From an uncultured Dorea sp. (GTDB lineage: Bacteria > Bacillota > Clostridia > Lachnospirales > Lachnospiraceae), in assembly GCA_934307335.1 (NCBI GenBank), contig CAKRCL010000066.1, positions 1-7,993 of the forward strand: DNA of 7,993 nucleotides. The letters are read 5' to 3'. Under the pieces are notes generated by a model. That model ran no database searches and was not told the DNA's origin. It saw only the letters and a program-made list of their open reading frames with translations. The translations under genes and the position numbers were made by a program. Of the stretch, positions 1 through 6,238 are shown one piece after another; position 1 is the first letter of the stretch; each line of letters starts with the position of its first letter.

Positions 1-227
1 GCTTGATTCCGTGGTACCACTCTTCTTCATATGAATTCTCATATGCACTCATTGCTTCTGTAACGGGAAGTCCCGCTTCTGCCTATGTGATCTTTTTCAA
101 TCGTTGATCTGTTCAACAGAAGAACTCCGAGGCGAGTTGGGAGATTACGTCATTGCCTTGCACCTGCCGGCAACTCTCTGAAAACGATAGGCTCTTAATA
201 CTCCTCTTCTATGTCTCTTTCATATTC
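1..227 (-). promoter_or_regulatory. T-box leader (tRNA-sensing), 3' end outside window
   Basis: On the minus strand the leader shows hallmark T-box segments. A Stem I block contains AGAGAG followed by GCCGG and GGTGCAAGGC (about 175-150). A lower stem pairs ATCGTT with AACGAT. Near the window edge is the T-box core AGTGGTACCACGG (about 22-10), whose TGGT bulge normally pairs with the tRNA acceptor end. The regulated gene lies left of position 1 and should be an aminoacyl-tRNA synthetase or an amino-acid biosynthesis or transport gene. The specifier codon is not clear to me: a GAAC element at about 107-104 is followed by AGATC, so CAG or AGA are possible readings. The downstream terminator is off the window. 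The leader is unrelated to the sao genes. Confidence 0.82.
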
Positions 228-233
228 TTCATT

Positions 234-262
234 ATTATAAGAAGAATGCTAAAATAAGTCAA
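234..262 (-). promoter_or_regulatory. Sigma-A promoter of the T-box transcript
   Basis: On the minus strand a -35 TTGACT (262-257) and a perfect -10 TATAAT (239-234) are separated by exactly 17 bases. Transcription should start near position 227, just ahead of the T-box leader. The promoter lies downstream of the FAD oxidoreductase stop, so the next gene is independently transcribed. I see no clear terminator between that stop (304) and this promoter. Confidence 0.8.
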
Positions 263-303
263 TACTGAATCCAAAGTTTTCTTTTTCTGCCATAGTCTCC
301 GCC

Positions 304-1671
304 CTATATTTTTGAAGCAATCTGTCTCGCAACATATACTCCGCTTGCCGAAGCATGAGAGAGCGAATGCGTAATACCGCTACCATCACCGATGATATAA
401 AGTCCTTCATGACGAGTCATCAGGTTATGATCCAGTTCCACTTCCATATTGTAGAATTTCACCTCTACACCATACAGTAATGTATCATCACTGGCAGTTC
501 CAGGTGCAATCTTATCCAAAGCATAGATCATCTCAATAATGCCATCTAATAAACGTTTCGGAAGAACAAGACTCAGATCACCTGCCGCCGCATTTAAAGT
601 TGGAACTGTAAAAGATTCGCTGATTCTTTCTTCTGTACTTCTACGTCCTCTGATCAAATCTCCAAAACGCTGGACAATCACACCACCACCCAGCATATTA
701 CTTAATCGTGCAATACTTTCTCCATATCCATTAGAATCTTTGAATGGCTCTGAAAAATGCTTTGCAACCAACAAGGCAAAGTTTGTATTGTTCGTCTGTT
801 TTTCCGGATCCTCATAGCTATGTCCATTAACGGTAACAATACCATTCGTATTTTCGTTTACAACTTCACCCTTTGGATTCATACAAAATGTACGCACCAA
901 ATCTTCATATTTTGAAGTTCTGTACACAATTTTACTTTCATATAATTCATCGGTCAGATGAGCAAAAATCCCTGCCGGAAGTTCCACACGAACTCCAATA
1001 TCCACACGGTTCGAATTCGTATTAATATCCAGATCTCGACAGACCTGTTCCATCCATTTACTTCCGCTACGTCCTGCGGAAATAACACATTCCTTACCCT
1101 CATAATAAGAATCTTCATGATAGATCCGATATCTGTCATCCAGTTTTTCCACTTTATCAATGAAACAGTTGAAATGAAAATCAACCTTATCTTTCAGATG
1201 ATCATACAAATGTTCCAAAACAATATAGTTAATATCTGTTCCCAAATGTCGAACAGAAGCATCCAATAAATGTAAGCCATTTTGCAGACAACTTGTCTTC
1301 AATTTTGATCCGGCAGTAGAATACAATTTTGTTCCCTCACCACCAAAAGCAAGGTTGATCTTATCTACATATTCCATTAATTCTAATGCAGATTTTTTGC
1401 CGATATATTCGTACAACGTTCCACCAAAATCATTAGTAATATTATATTTACCATCTGAAAATGCGCCTGCCCCACCAAAACCACTCATGATAGAACAATT
1501 TTTACAATGAATACAGGATTTCACCTTATCACCATCAATCGGACAATGCCGTTTTGTCAATTCATTTCCCATCTCAAAAACAGCAATACTCAAATCTGGT
1601 CTTTTTTCCAATAATTCATATGCAGTAAAGATTCCTCCTGGTCCTGCACCTACAATCACTACATCATACAT
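304..1671 (-). CDS. FAD-dependent oxidoreductase (COG2509-like)
   Basis: 455-residue flavoprotein of the uncharacterised FAD-dependent dehydrogenase group. A Rossmann nucleotide-binding motif GAGPGG lies at residues 8-13, with the ribose-binding acidic residue E33 at the end of the second strand. The C-terminal FAD signature is IIGDGSGITHSLSHA. A cysteine cluster (C43, C53, C56, C59) precedes the conserved GFGGAGAFSDGK segment and resembles a metal or Fe-S ligand set. This is seen only as spacing, and cluster binding is not shown. There is no signal peptide, so it is cytosolic. The start is secure: AGGAGG at 1684-1679 lies 7 bases ahead of ATG. It sits alone behind a purine-riboswitch-like leader with an overlapping terminator, so expression probably responds to a purine. 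The substrate is unknown. The DUF3343 gene is divergent, which may hint at a link to selenium-dependent purine metabolism, but this is speculation. Confidence 0.9.
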   Translation of the reverse strand: MYDVVIVGAGPGGIFTAYELLEKRPDLSIAVFEMGNELTKRHCPIDGDKVKSCIHCKNCSIMSGFGGAGAFSDGKYNITNDFGGTLYEYIGKKSALELMEYVDKINLAFGGEGTKLYSTAGSKLKTSCLQNGLHLLDASVRHLGTDINYIVLEHLYDHLKDKVDFHFNCFIDKVEKLDDRYRIYHEDSYYEGKECVISAGRSGSKWMEQVCRDLDINTNSNRVDIGVRVELPAGIFAHLTDELYESKIVYRTSKYEDLVRTFCMNPKGEVVNENTNGIVTVNGHSYEDPEKQTNNTNFALLVAKHFSEPFKDSNGYGESIARLSNMLGGGVIVQRFGDLIRGRRSTEERISESFTVPTLNAAAGDLSLVLPKRLLDGIIEMIYALDKIAPGTASDDTLLYGVEVKFYNMEVELDHNLMTRHEGLYIIGDGSGITHSLSHASASGVYVARQIASKI

Positions 1672-1678
1672 TTTGTTT

Positions 1679-1684
1679 CCTCCT
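1679..1684 (-). promoter_or_regulatory. Ribosome binding site abutting the leader terminator
   Basis: A perfect AGGAGG sits directly after the T-tract of the leader terminator, 7 bases before the ATG of the FAD oxidoreductase. It fixes the start codon. Confidence 0.8.
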
Positions 1685-1714
1685 AAAAAAATTGACTATA
1701 TAAGCGGTAGTCAA
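1685..1714 (-). terminator. Riboswitch expression-platform terminator
   Basis: On the minus strand TTGACTA (1714-1708) and TAGTCAA (1698-1692) form a 7-bp stem with a 9-base loop, followed by seven T (1691-1685). The 5' arm is also the 3' arm of aptamer helix P3 plus junction J3/1, so terminator and aptamer exclude each other. Ligand binding should therefore prevent termination, giving an ON switch. The stem is short and AT-rich, so strength is uncertain. Confidence 0.65.
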
Positions 1715-1771
1715 CCTGTTTGGCGGTTGGTAGAAACGTCTGCCCATTTTGCAGACTTATACCAAACTTAT
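1704..1771 (-). promoter_or_regulatory. Purine-riboswitch-like aptamer, guanine type (C74)
   Basis: The minus-strand leader fits the purine aptamer in order. J1/2 is ATAA; P2 is GTCTGC/GCAGAC with loop AAAATGG; J2/3 is the canonical GTTTCTACC; P3 is CAACC/GGTTG with a CC-containing loop; J3/1 is GACT. Counterparts of xpt U22, U47, U51 and C74 are all present, and C74 predicts guanine or hypoxanthine rather than adenine. Oddities: P2 is 6 bp rather than 7, and P3 is short. P1 is only GGT/ACC (plus a G-T pair) unless transcription starts far enough upstream to add ATAAG/CTTAT, which would overlap the -10 box. It precedes the FAD oxidoreductase. Confidence 0.75.
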
Positions 1772-1798
1772 TATATCTAAAAAAACTGCCTGTTGCAA
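1770..1798 (-). promoter_or_regulatory. Sigma-A promoter of the FAD oxidoreductase
   Basis: On the minus strand a -35 TTGCAA (1798-1793) and a perfect -10 TATAAT (1775-1770) are 17 bases apart. The expected start near 1763 places the transcript's first bases inside helix P1 of the riboswitch-like aptamer, which is unusually tight. Confidence 0.75.
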
Positions 1799-1884
1799 GG
1801 ACATCTCAGCAGAAAACAATGGAGCAATCTACATCTAAATAGAACTTATTATTAAATTTTGTTCATAGGATTTTCGAATAAAAT

Positions 1885-1913
1885 TTGCTCTTACATTATA
1901 AAAGCTCTATAAT
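1885..1913 (+). promoter_or_regulatory. Sigma-A promoter of the DUF3343 gene
   Basis: TTGCTC (1885-1890) and a perfect TATAAT (1908-1913) are 17 bases apart, predicting a start near 1920. This rules out the TTG at 1885 as a translation start, because it lies in the -35 box. The promoter is divergent from that of the FAD oxidoreductase. The roughly 85 bases between the two -35 boxes show no clear operator. Confidence 0.7.
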
Positions 1914-1959
1914 AAATAATAATATACCAAATTATACAAAAAGAAACAGGGCAATGATG

Positions 1960-2262
1960 ATGACTCACAAAGAATTTTATTATATTTTAACATTCGACAC
2001 TACCACAGATGCAATGTGTGCAGACAAATGTGTAAAAAATGACTCAAATAACATTCAAGCTGCACTCATGCCACTTCCTCAGGAATTTAAAAGTGGATGC
2101 GGACTTGCACTTCGCTTTTTAGAAGAAAATTTGAATTCTATTCTTAATTTCTGTTCAAACGCCCCATTTAATGGACGTCTGTATAAATTGTATACAAAAA
2201 GGATCAACGGACAACACCCCATTGATCCCATTCTTATTACCACTCCTGATTCTTCAAACTAA
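1960..2262 (+). CDS. DUF3343 protein, putative Se/S carrier-like
   Basis: About 100 residues. It opens with a beta strand followed by a TTTDA segment, the DUF3343 pattern, and carries the family motif around LPQEFKSGCGLAL with its single conserved cysteine (C47, counting from the start at 1960). Family members are described as putative selenium/sulfur carriers and often neighbour selD or yedF-type genes. That is family knowledge; activity here is inferred. Three ATG codons in a row (1954, 1957, 1960) compete as starts. I prefer 1960 because the weak AGGG at 1948-1951 is then 8 bases upstream. The last 20 or so residues look like a non-conserved tail, and this stretch also encodes the minus-strand terminator of the sao operon. 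Its stop abuts the saoD stop tail to tail. Confidence 0.75.
   Translation: MTHKEFYYILTFDTTTDAMCADKCVKNDSNNIQAALMPLPQEFKSGCGLALRFLEENLNSILNFCSNAPFNGRLYKLYTKRINGQHPIDPILITTPDSSN
2196..2228 (-). terminator. Intrinsic terminator of the sao operon
   Basis: On the minus strand GGATCAATGG (2228-2219) pairs with CCGTTGATCC (2210-2201) as a 10-bp stem with one G-T pair. An 8-base loop separates the arms and TTTTT follows (2200-2196). It lies about 35 bases past the saoD stop, inside the 3' coding end of the convergent DUF3343 gene. Confidence 0.8.
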
Positions 2263-2595
2263 TTACAATGTAATTACCTGATCAACTCCAGCCGGTGCCA
2301 ATGCTGCATATACATTCGGAAAACATCCGATTCCAGCTGGTGCAATTAATTTGTCAGCAATATCTCTCTGATAACAACATCTGTCGCATGCCATAAGGAG
2401 CATTCCTGTCTTCTCGCTCAATGCCTGAAGTCTTGCAGCAATATCTGATCCCTCAACAAGCATATATGCATTATCGAAGAAGAACATCATTCCTGCAACT
2501 TCTACTCCGTGACGATCCTCCTCAAGCTGTGGGATGATCATATTCTCCAAAATCTCCCTTGCGTGCTCTGACTCAAATAAATAAGCTACCTTCAT
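2263..2595 (-). CDS. saoD: DsrE-like small cysteine protein SaoD
   Basis: 110 residues with a DsrE/YchN-like fold pattern. It begins with strand MKVAYLFES, then a helix, a hydrophobic strand GMMFFFD, and a second strand LLMACDRCCYQR carrying the cysteines. C70, C73, C74 and C91 are potential thiol ligands; C70-x2-C73-C74 lies where DsrE proteins carry their reactive cysteine. DsrE-family proteins relay sulfur as persulfide, so a role in moving sulfur or a thiophilic metal is likely but inferred. The start at 2595 is chosen for its perfect AGGAGG (2609-2604) 8 bases upstream. A longer frame from 2652 would overlap the real end of saoL. It is the last gene of the operon, 28 bases after the saoL stop. 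The symbol is from my memory of the SAO family set. Confidence 0.8.
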   Translation of the reverse strand: MKVAYLFESEHAREILENMIIPQLEEDRHGVEVAGMMFFFDNAYMLVEGSDIAARLQALSEKTGMLLMACDRCCYQRDIADKLIAPAGIGCFPNVYAALAPAGVDQVITL

Positions 2596-2623
2596 GTCTT
2601 TTTCCTCCTTGGAATATAAATTT

Positions 2624-3307
2624 TTATACTTCAAATGTTGCTTTTGCCTCAATCAGTGCCCGGTCAATATCTGCCTTGATCACACCTTTAGGATCCAGCT
2701 CCATTTCTGTAACATACGCATCGAATTCTGCAGAACTGCAGAAGAAATTCATAACGTTTCAGCATGATCCTGCCCAGTTCGCAAGTTCTCCTAATGGAAA
2801 TGTAAGGGCATGCAGAGTCTTCGGTGCATAATCTGCTACCTTTCCATCTACAATCTTTACATAGACAGGTTCCTCACACATTGCGCACACAGAATGTACT
2901 TCTGTATCCTGATGAAATGTAAATGCTGCTCCCATAGCGTCAATCGCACACATCGCTGTAAATTCACGACCATCCGCTAAAGTTACACGATGATTCGTCT
3001 CCAGTGATGATACCGGATAAATAAAATTTACATTTTTTTCTTCCTCATCAACGACCATTCCATCTTTTTCAATCAGGCACCGGATAATCTCTTCATATTC
3101 CTGCTCATCCATCTGAAGTGCCTGAAGTGTAACTTCTTTATCGCTCTCCAGATTATATGGACGTTTGTTATCAATGGTAAAATTAATGATATATAATCTT
3201 AACTCATTCTGTCTTGCAGTAAATTTCTGATGTACATTCTGTATTCCGTTCTGAACTATCTTTTCATTCTCGTTCTGTGTATTATTCTGTATACTATTGT
3301 CTAACAT
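2624..3307 (-). CDS. saoL: MerB-like organometal lyase SaoL, selenoprotein (UGA = Sec)
   Basis: 227 residues when the TGA at 2759-2761 is read as Sec183. An N/Q-rich tail (1-30) leads into a winged-helix-like N-terminal part, then a MerB/alkylmercury lyase core. MCAIDAMG (C120, D123) matches the CALD motif holding catalytic Cys96 and Asp99 of MerB. C141 fits MerB Cys117. SCUNVMNFFCSS (C182, U183) matches the FCCHVHFFAS region holding catalytic Cys159. Organomercurial lyases protonate and break carbon-mercury bonds, leaving Hg(II) on the thiols, and a selenol there would bind mercury more tightly. The alignment allows U183 to replace Cys159 or Cys160. Without readthrough the protein would stop at residue 182, within this motif. 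The start is the only upstream ATG. Its ribosome site is weak (AAGGAAG 11 bases away, or GGGG only 2 away). It sits 110 bases after saoA and 28 before saoD. Confidence 0.88.
2726..2761 (-). promoter_or_regulatory. Candidate bacterial SECIS element of saoL
   Basis: After the Sec TGA (2761-2759) come 15 bases, then stem TTCTGC/GCAGAA (2743-2738 with 2731-2726). The loop AGTTCT contains the GT that SelB recognises, about 23 bases past the UGA, matching the geometry of known bacterial SECIS hairpins. The inner bases can extend the pairing to 8 bp with a two-base loop. Confidence 0.7.
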
Positions 3308-3371
3308 TTCCCCAATTTCTTCCTTATTTATTAATATTTTTTATTATCTTTTTTCTTCTTATTATTTTTAT

Positions 3372-3396
3372 AGATATGGTCGCTCATTCCATATCT
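3372..3396 (-). repeat. Intercistronic hairpin between saoA and saoL
   Basis: AGATATGG and CCATATCT form an 8-bp perfect stem with a 9-base loop in the 110-base saoA-saoL gap. No T-tract follows on either strand, so it is not a standard terminator. It may stabilise or process the mRNA, or tune saoL relative to saoA. The remainder of the gap is very AT-rich. Confidence 0.5.
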
Positions 3397-3417
3397 GAAT
3401 CTATGTCACATAATCAT

Positions 3418-4275
3418 TTAAGCTGTCGCTCCTGCTGTATCTCCTGCCGGCTTCTTCGCACTCTCAACCCCCTGGATAAACTCCATAATGTCTTTGTCTT
3501 CCTGTGTATAGACACCACCGCTCAGTGCAGACTTCAGAATCTCTGTTAATTGATCCACATATGCATGATACTGTGGATTCGTGCGATCTCTCGGTCTTGG
3601 AAGATCAATCTTTAAATCCTCAAGGATCTTACCATGATCTCTGGACATTACGATGACACGGTCACTTAAATATACAGACTCGTCTACATCGTGGGTTACC
3701 ATCAGTGATGTTGTCTTTTTCTGTCCAAGAATATCCTCCAGCTGTCTCTGAAGAAGCTGACGCATCTGGAAGTCAACCGCTCCAAGCGGTTCGTCCATGA
3801 GAAGTACCTTCGGATCACATGCAAGGGCACGAAGGAGTGCAACTCTCTGTTTCATACCTCCTGAAATCTCATGAATATAATAGTTCTCATATTTTGTAAG
3901 CTGTGCCATCTCCAGAAGTTCTTTTAACTTCTTCTGTCTCTCTTCTTTTGGCACTTTCATCTTCTTCATCGGATATTCGATATTCTCACCGACTTTTAGC
4001 CATGGGAACAATGCATAATTCTGAAACATAAATGCACGGTCCGGTCCCGGTTTTGTAACTACGTTTCCATTCACTTTAATAATTCCTTCTGTCGGTTTCT
4101 GAAATCCGGCAACAATTGTAAGTGTTGTTGTCTTACCACAACCAGACGGTCCCAGCAGACATACGAACTGTCCTTCTTCTATCTCAAAAGAAACATCTTT
4201 TAACACTTGATTGTCAGACTCATCTTTTCTTCTTCCTTTAAAGCTTTTTGATATTCCCTGTACTGAAATTGACAT
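3418..4275 (-). CDS. saoA: ABC transporter ATP-binding protein SaoA
   Basis: 285 residues, a cytosolic ATPase of the nitrate/taurine/sulfonate importer type (TauB/SsuB-like). All motifs are intact: Walker A GPSGCGKT at 42-49, Q-loop Q85 in MFQNYALFPW, signature ISGGMKQ at 137-143 (usually LSGGM/Q), Walker B VLLMDEP at 157-163, D-loop GAVD, and switch histidine H195 in MVTHD. After the core comes an extension of about 60 residues ending in an Ala/Gly/Lys-rich tail. It should energise transport through SaoP with SaoB as receptor, since all three components lie at this locus. The start ATG has AGGAG (4290-4286) 10 bases upstream. It follows saoB by 18 bases, so the two are in one operon. Confidence 0.9.
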   Translation of the reverse strand: MSISVQGISKSFKGRRKDESDNQVLKDVSFEIEEGQFVCLLGPSGCGKTTTLTIVAGFQKPTEGIIKVNGNVVTKPGPDRAFMFQNYALFPWLKVGENIEYPMKKMKVPKEERQKKLKELLEMAQLTKYENYYIHEISGGMKQRVALLRALACDPKVLLMDEPLGAVDFQMRQLLQRQLEDILGQKKTTSLMVTHDVDESVYLSDRVIVMSRDHGKILEDLKIDLPRPRDRTNPQYHAYVDQLTEILKSALSGGVYTQEDKDIMEFIQGVESAKKPAGDTAGATA

Positions 4276-4293
4276 TTTTCTTTGACTCCTTCT

Positions 4294-5082
4294 CTAGTTC
4301 TTTGTTTCCAGTGGCAAAAATTTGATCTGTTTCTCTTCTACCCATTCTTTGCTTACTTTTAATTTTTTAGCCAGATAACACGGGTCATTCAATTTTTCAA
4401 CTGCTTTATTATAGCTTTCTATAAAATTTTGAAATGCTTCCGTCTGTTCAAATTCCTTATCTACGATCAATACATAAGAAATGTAGTCGTTATCCGAAAG
4501 AGGCCTCGTCGGAATATCGCTGACTTCTGCCGCCTTTGTAATATCCAGAATTGCTGCATCTACCTGCTCATCTTCCATGGCATACAGAATACCTTTCTGT
4601 GTGATCTCATCAAATTCTTCAATCTGAGAATATGCAGCCTTTGCAAGTGCTTTTTCCTGCTGTCTTCCCTGCGTAATTCCTACATTTTTTACATCCGCCC
4701 AGTCTTTTTTATAAACAATAGTCTCTCCATTCATAAGAACCGGACCGTAGATTTCCACATCTTCATTATTTTCAATGGTATGTTTTGCAATATGCGGGCA
4801 ATAAAATCCCACATTAATTTCTTTGGCATTGAGCGCCCACTGAGCAGTATTACTGCAACAGTCCTGAAAAGATGAACTCTCCGTGGAAGTGGAAATCTTA
4901 TATTTCTCATTTATTTCCTGTAATGTCTCCTCCATGATCACACCGGATATATCTGCTCCGGACCCCACACGGATATCTGCATCTTTATTCCATTTCTTCT
5001 CTCCTGGAAGGAACAGCATAGAACCAATACCTGCCAGTATAAATACTCCGCCAATGATACCTATCGTTTTATCAATTCTCAT
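4294..5082 (-). CDS. saoB: ABC transporter substrate-binding protein SaoB, Cys form
   Basis: 262 residues. An N-terminal hydrophobic segment (about 7-26) without a lipobox cysteine suggests an uncleaved membrane anchor or a signal peptide, with the domain outside the membrane. The body resembles NitT/TauT-type or OpuAC-type binding proteins: RVGSGADISGVIMEETL opens the first lobe, and an AAILDITKAAEV segment lies at the hinge and second lobe. Notable residues are the vicinal pair C75-C76 (in FQDCCSN) and C95 (in GFYCPH). A thiol pair in a binding pocket suits a soft metal or organometal ligand; I recall that relatives can have Sec at such a site, but here both codons are cysteine. The start overlaps no gene and lies 13 bases after saoE, with a poor ribosome site (AAGG overlapping the saoE stop), so translational coupling is likely. 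Confidence 0.8.
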   Translation of the reverse strand: MRIDKTIGIIGGVFILAGIGSMLFLPGEKKWNKDADIRVGSGADISGVIMEETLQEINEKYKISTSTESSSFQDCCSNTAQWALNAKEINVGFYCPHIAKHTIENNEDVEIYGPVLMNGETIVYKKDWADVKNVGITQGRQQEKALAKAAYSQIEEFDEITQKGILYAMEDEQVDAAILDITKAAEVSDIPTRPLSDNDYISYVLIVDKEFEQTEAFQNFIESYNKAVEKLNDPCYLAKKLKVSKEWVEEKQIKFLPLETKN

Positions 5083-5095
5083 CTATACCGCTGCC

Positions 5096-6238
5096 TTATT
5101 TCGTAGTCTTTCCTTTGATATATTTGTACAGTGCAAATATTGCATAGCAGATCAGAATCACACTGCTAATATGCTGTGCCCAGTCCGGAAAACCAATAAT
5201 CATCTTATTTGCATAAGAAATCGTATGCTGTGTCTGGTTATAATCCAGCACGGGTGTAAATCCCGGCATCAAAAGACGGTTCGTTAAATATCCAACTGCA
5301 TTAGAAATTACAACAACCATCGTAAAGTACATGATCATAGCACGTTTTCCAATCATTCTGCTGATCGTCAGAAGTTCCGGAATATTCGTTCCTGCACCTG
5401 CCATTAAAAATGTAATAGCAACTCCAGGTGCCGCTCCGCTTGCAACAAGTGCGGCAATAAACGGAATATGTCCCACTGCACACACGTACATAAGTGCTGC
5501 GATCACGGTAATTCCAAACAGCGAAACAAATCCCGGCTGTCCGAGATAATCCTGAATAAATGACTGTGGTACAACATTAAAAATCAGCCCCGCGATCAGC
5601 ATTCCGGACACGGTATATTTACAGATTGTTACACTTAATTCCGTAAACGACCAACGCATTCCGGATTTAATCTTGTCCCAGAAGCCCGGCTCTTCAAATT
5701 CAAGCTGAATCAACGGTTCCGAGCTTACAGCGTCTTCTTCCCCATCTTCATCAGTCTCTAATGTGGTCTGCTTTATTTCCTTATTCCTTAGACCAATATG
5801 TAATTCATTTCCGGCAAACTTATTGGCTATCATACCGATAACCATCGGTGCCACAAATCCTGTAATCAGGTAAATCGTTGCAATCTCTTTTCCAAGAAGT
5901 CCGTAGGCCAGAAGTAATGCAATCGGATTAATCATCGGTGTACTGGTCATAAATGCCAGCGTCGGTCCAAGATAGGCTCCACTGTAATACATACTGATTC
6001 CAAGTGGAATTGTTCCACAACTGCAGATTGGAATAAACATTCCTGATATCGTTGTCCAGAATACGCCACTGATCTTTCCAGATCCAATTGCTGTCTTCTG
6101 AATCTTTTCCGGTTTCAGAAATTCGTGTAATAATCCCGCAACCAGAAAACTAAAAATAATCCAAGGAGATGAACTGTTCAGCATATTCCATGTAGATGCT
6201 ATGATCTTCTCCAAAAATCCCCCAAATTCGGCTAACAT
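5096..6238 (-). CDS. saoE: ArsP/DUF318-family efflux permease SaoE
   Basis: 380-residue polytopic membrane protein of the PF03773/COG0701 permease family, whose ArsP members export trivalent organoarsenicals. The family signature IPICSCGTIPLG (C72, C74) is followed by a TSTPMINP segment. The second half repeats the pattern (CAVGHIPF, then AGAGTNIPEL), showing the internal duplication. An acidic cytosolic loop (about 155-190) separates the halves. Two cysteines in a membrane helix could carry a metal or metalloid. Inferred job: expel the organometal or the metal released by SaoL. AGGAGG at 6254-6249 lies inside the saoT end, 10 bases before the ATG, and the coding regions overlap by 7 bases, so translation is coupled to saoT. 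Confidence 0.85.
   Translation of the reverse strand: MLAEFGGFLEKIIASTWNMLNSSSPWIIFSFLVAGLLHEFLKPEKIQKTAIGSGKISGVFWTTISGMFIPICSCGTIPLGISMYYSGAYLGPTLAFMTSTPMINPIALLLAYGLLGKEIATIYLITGFVAPMVIGMIANKFAGNELHIGLRNKEIKQTTLETDEDGEEDAVSSEPLIQLEFEEPGFWDKIKSGMRWSFTELSVTICKYTVSGMLIAGLIFNVVPQSFIQDYLGQPGFVSLFGITVIAALMYVCAVGHIPFIAALVASGAAPGVAITFLMAGAGTNIPELLTISRMIGKRAMIMYFTMVVVISNAVGYLTNRLLMPGFTPVLDYNQTQHTISYANKMIIGFPDWAQHISSVILICYAIFALYKYIKGKTTK

Noticed and set aside
539..1269. Plus-strand open frames opposite the FAD oxidoreductase
   Set aside because: They are antisense shadows with low-complexity, family-less translations and no ribosome sites.
1885..1959. TTG at 1885 as start of the DUF3343 protein
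   Set aside because: It lies in the -35 box of a good promoter whose transcript starts near 1920. The added residues are not family-like and there is no ribosome site.
2596..2652. Longer N-terminus for saoD
   Set aside because: It would overlap the true end of saoL (2624) and bypass the perfect AGGAGG 8 bases before 2595.
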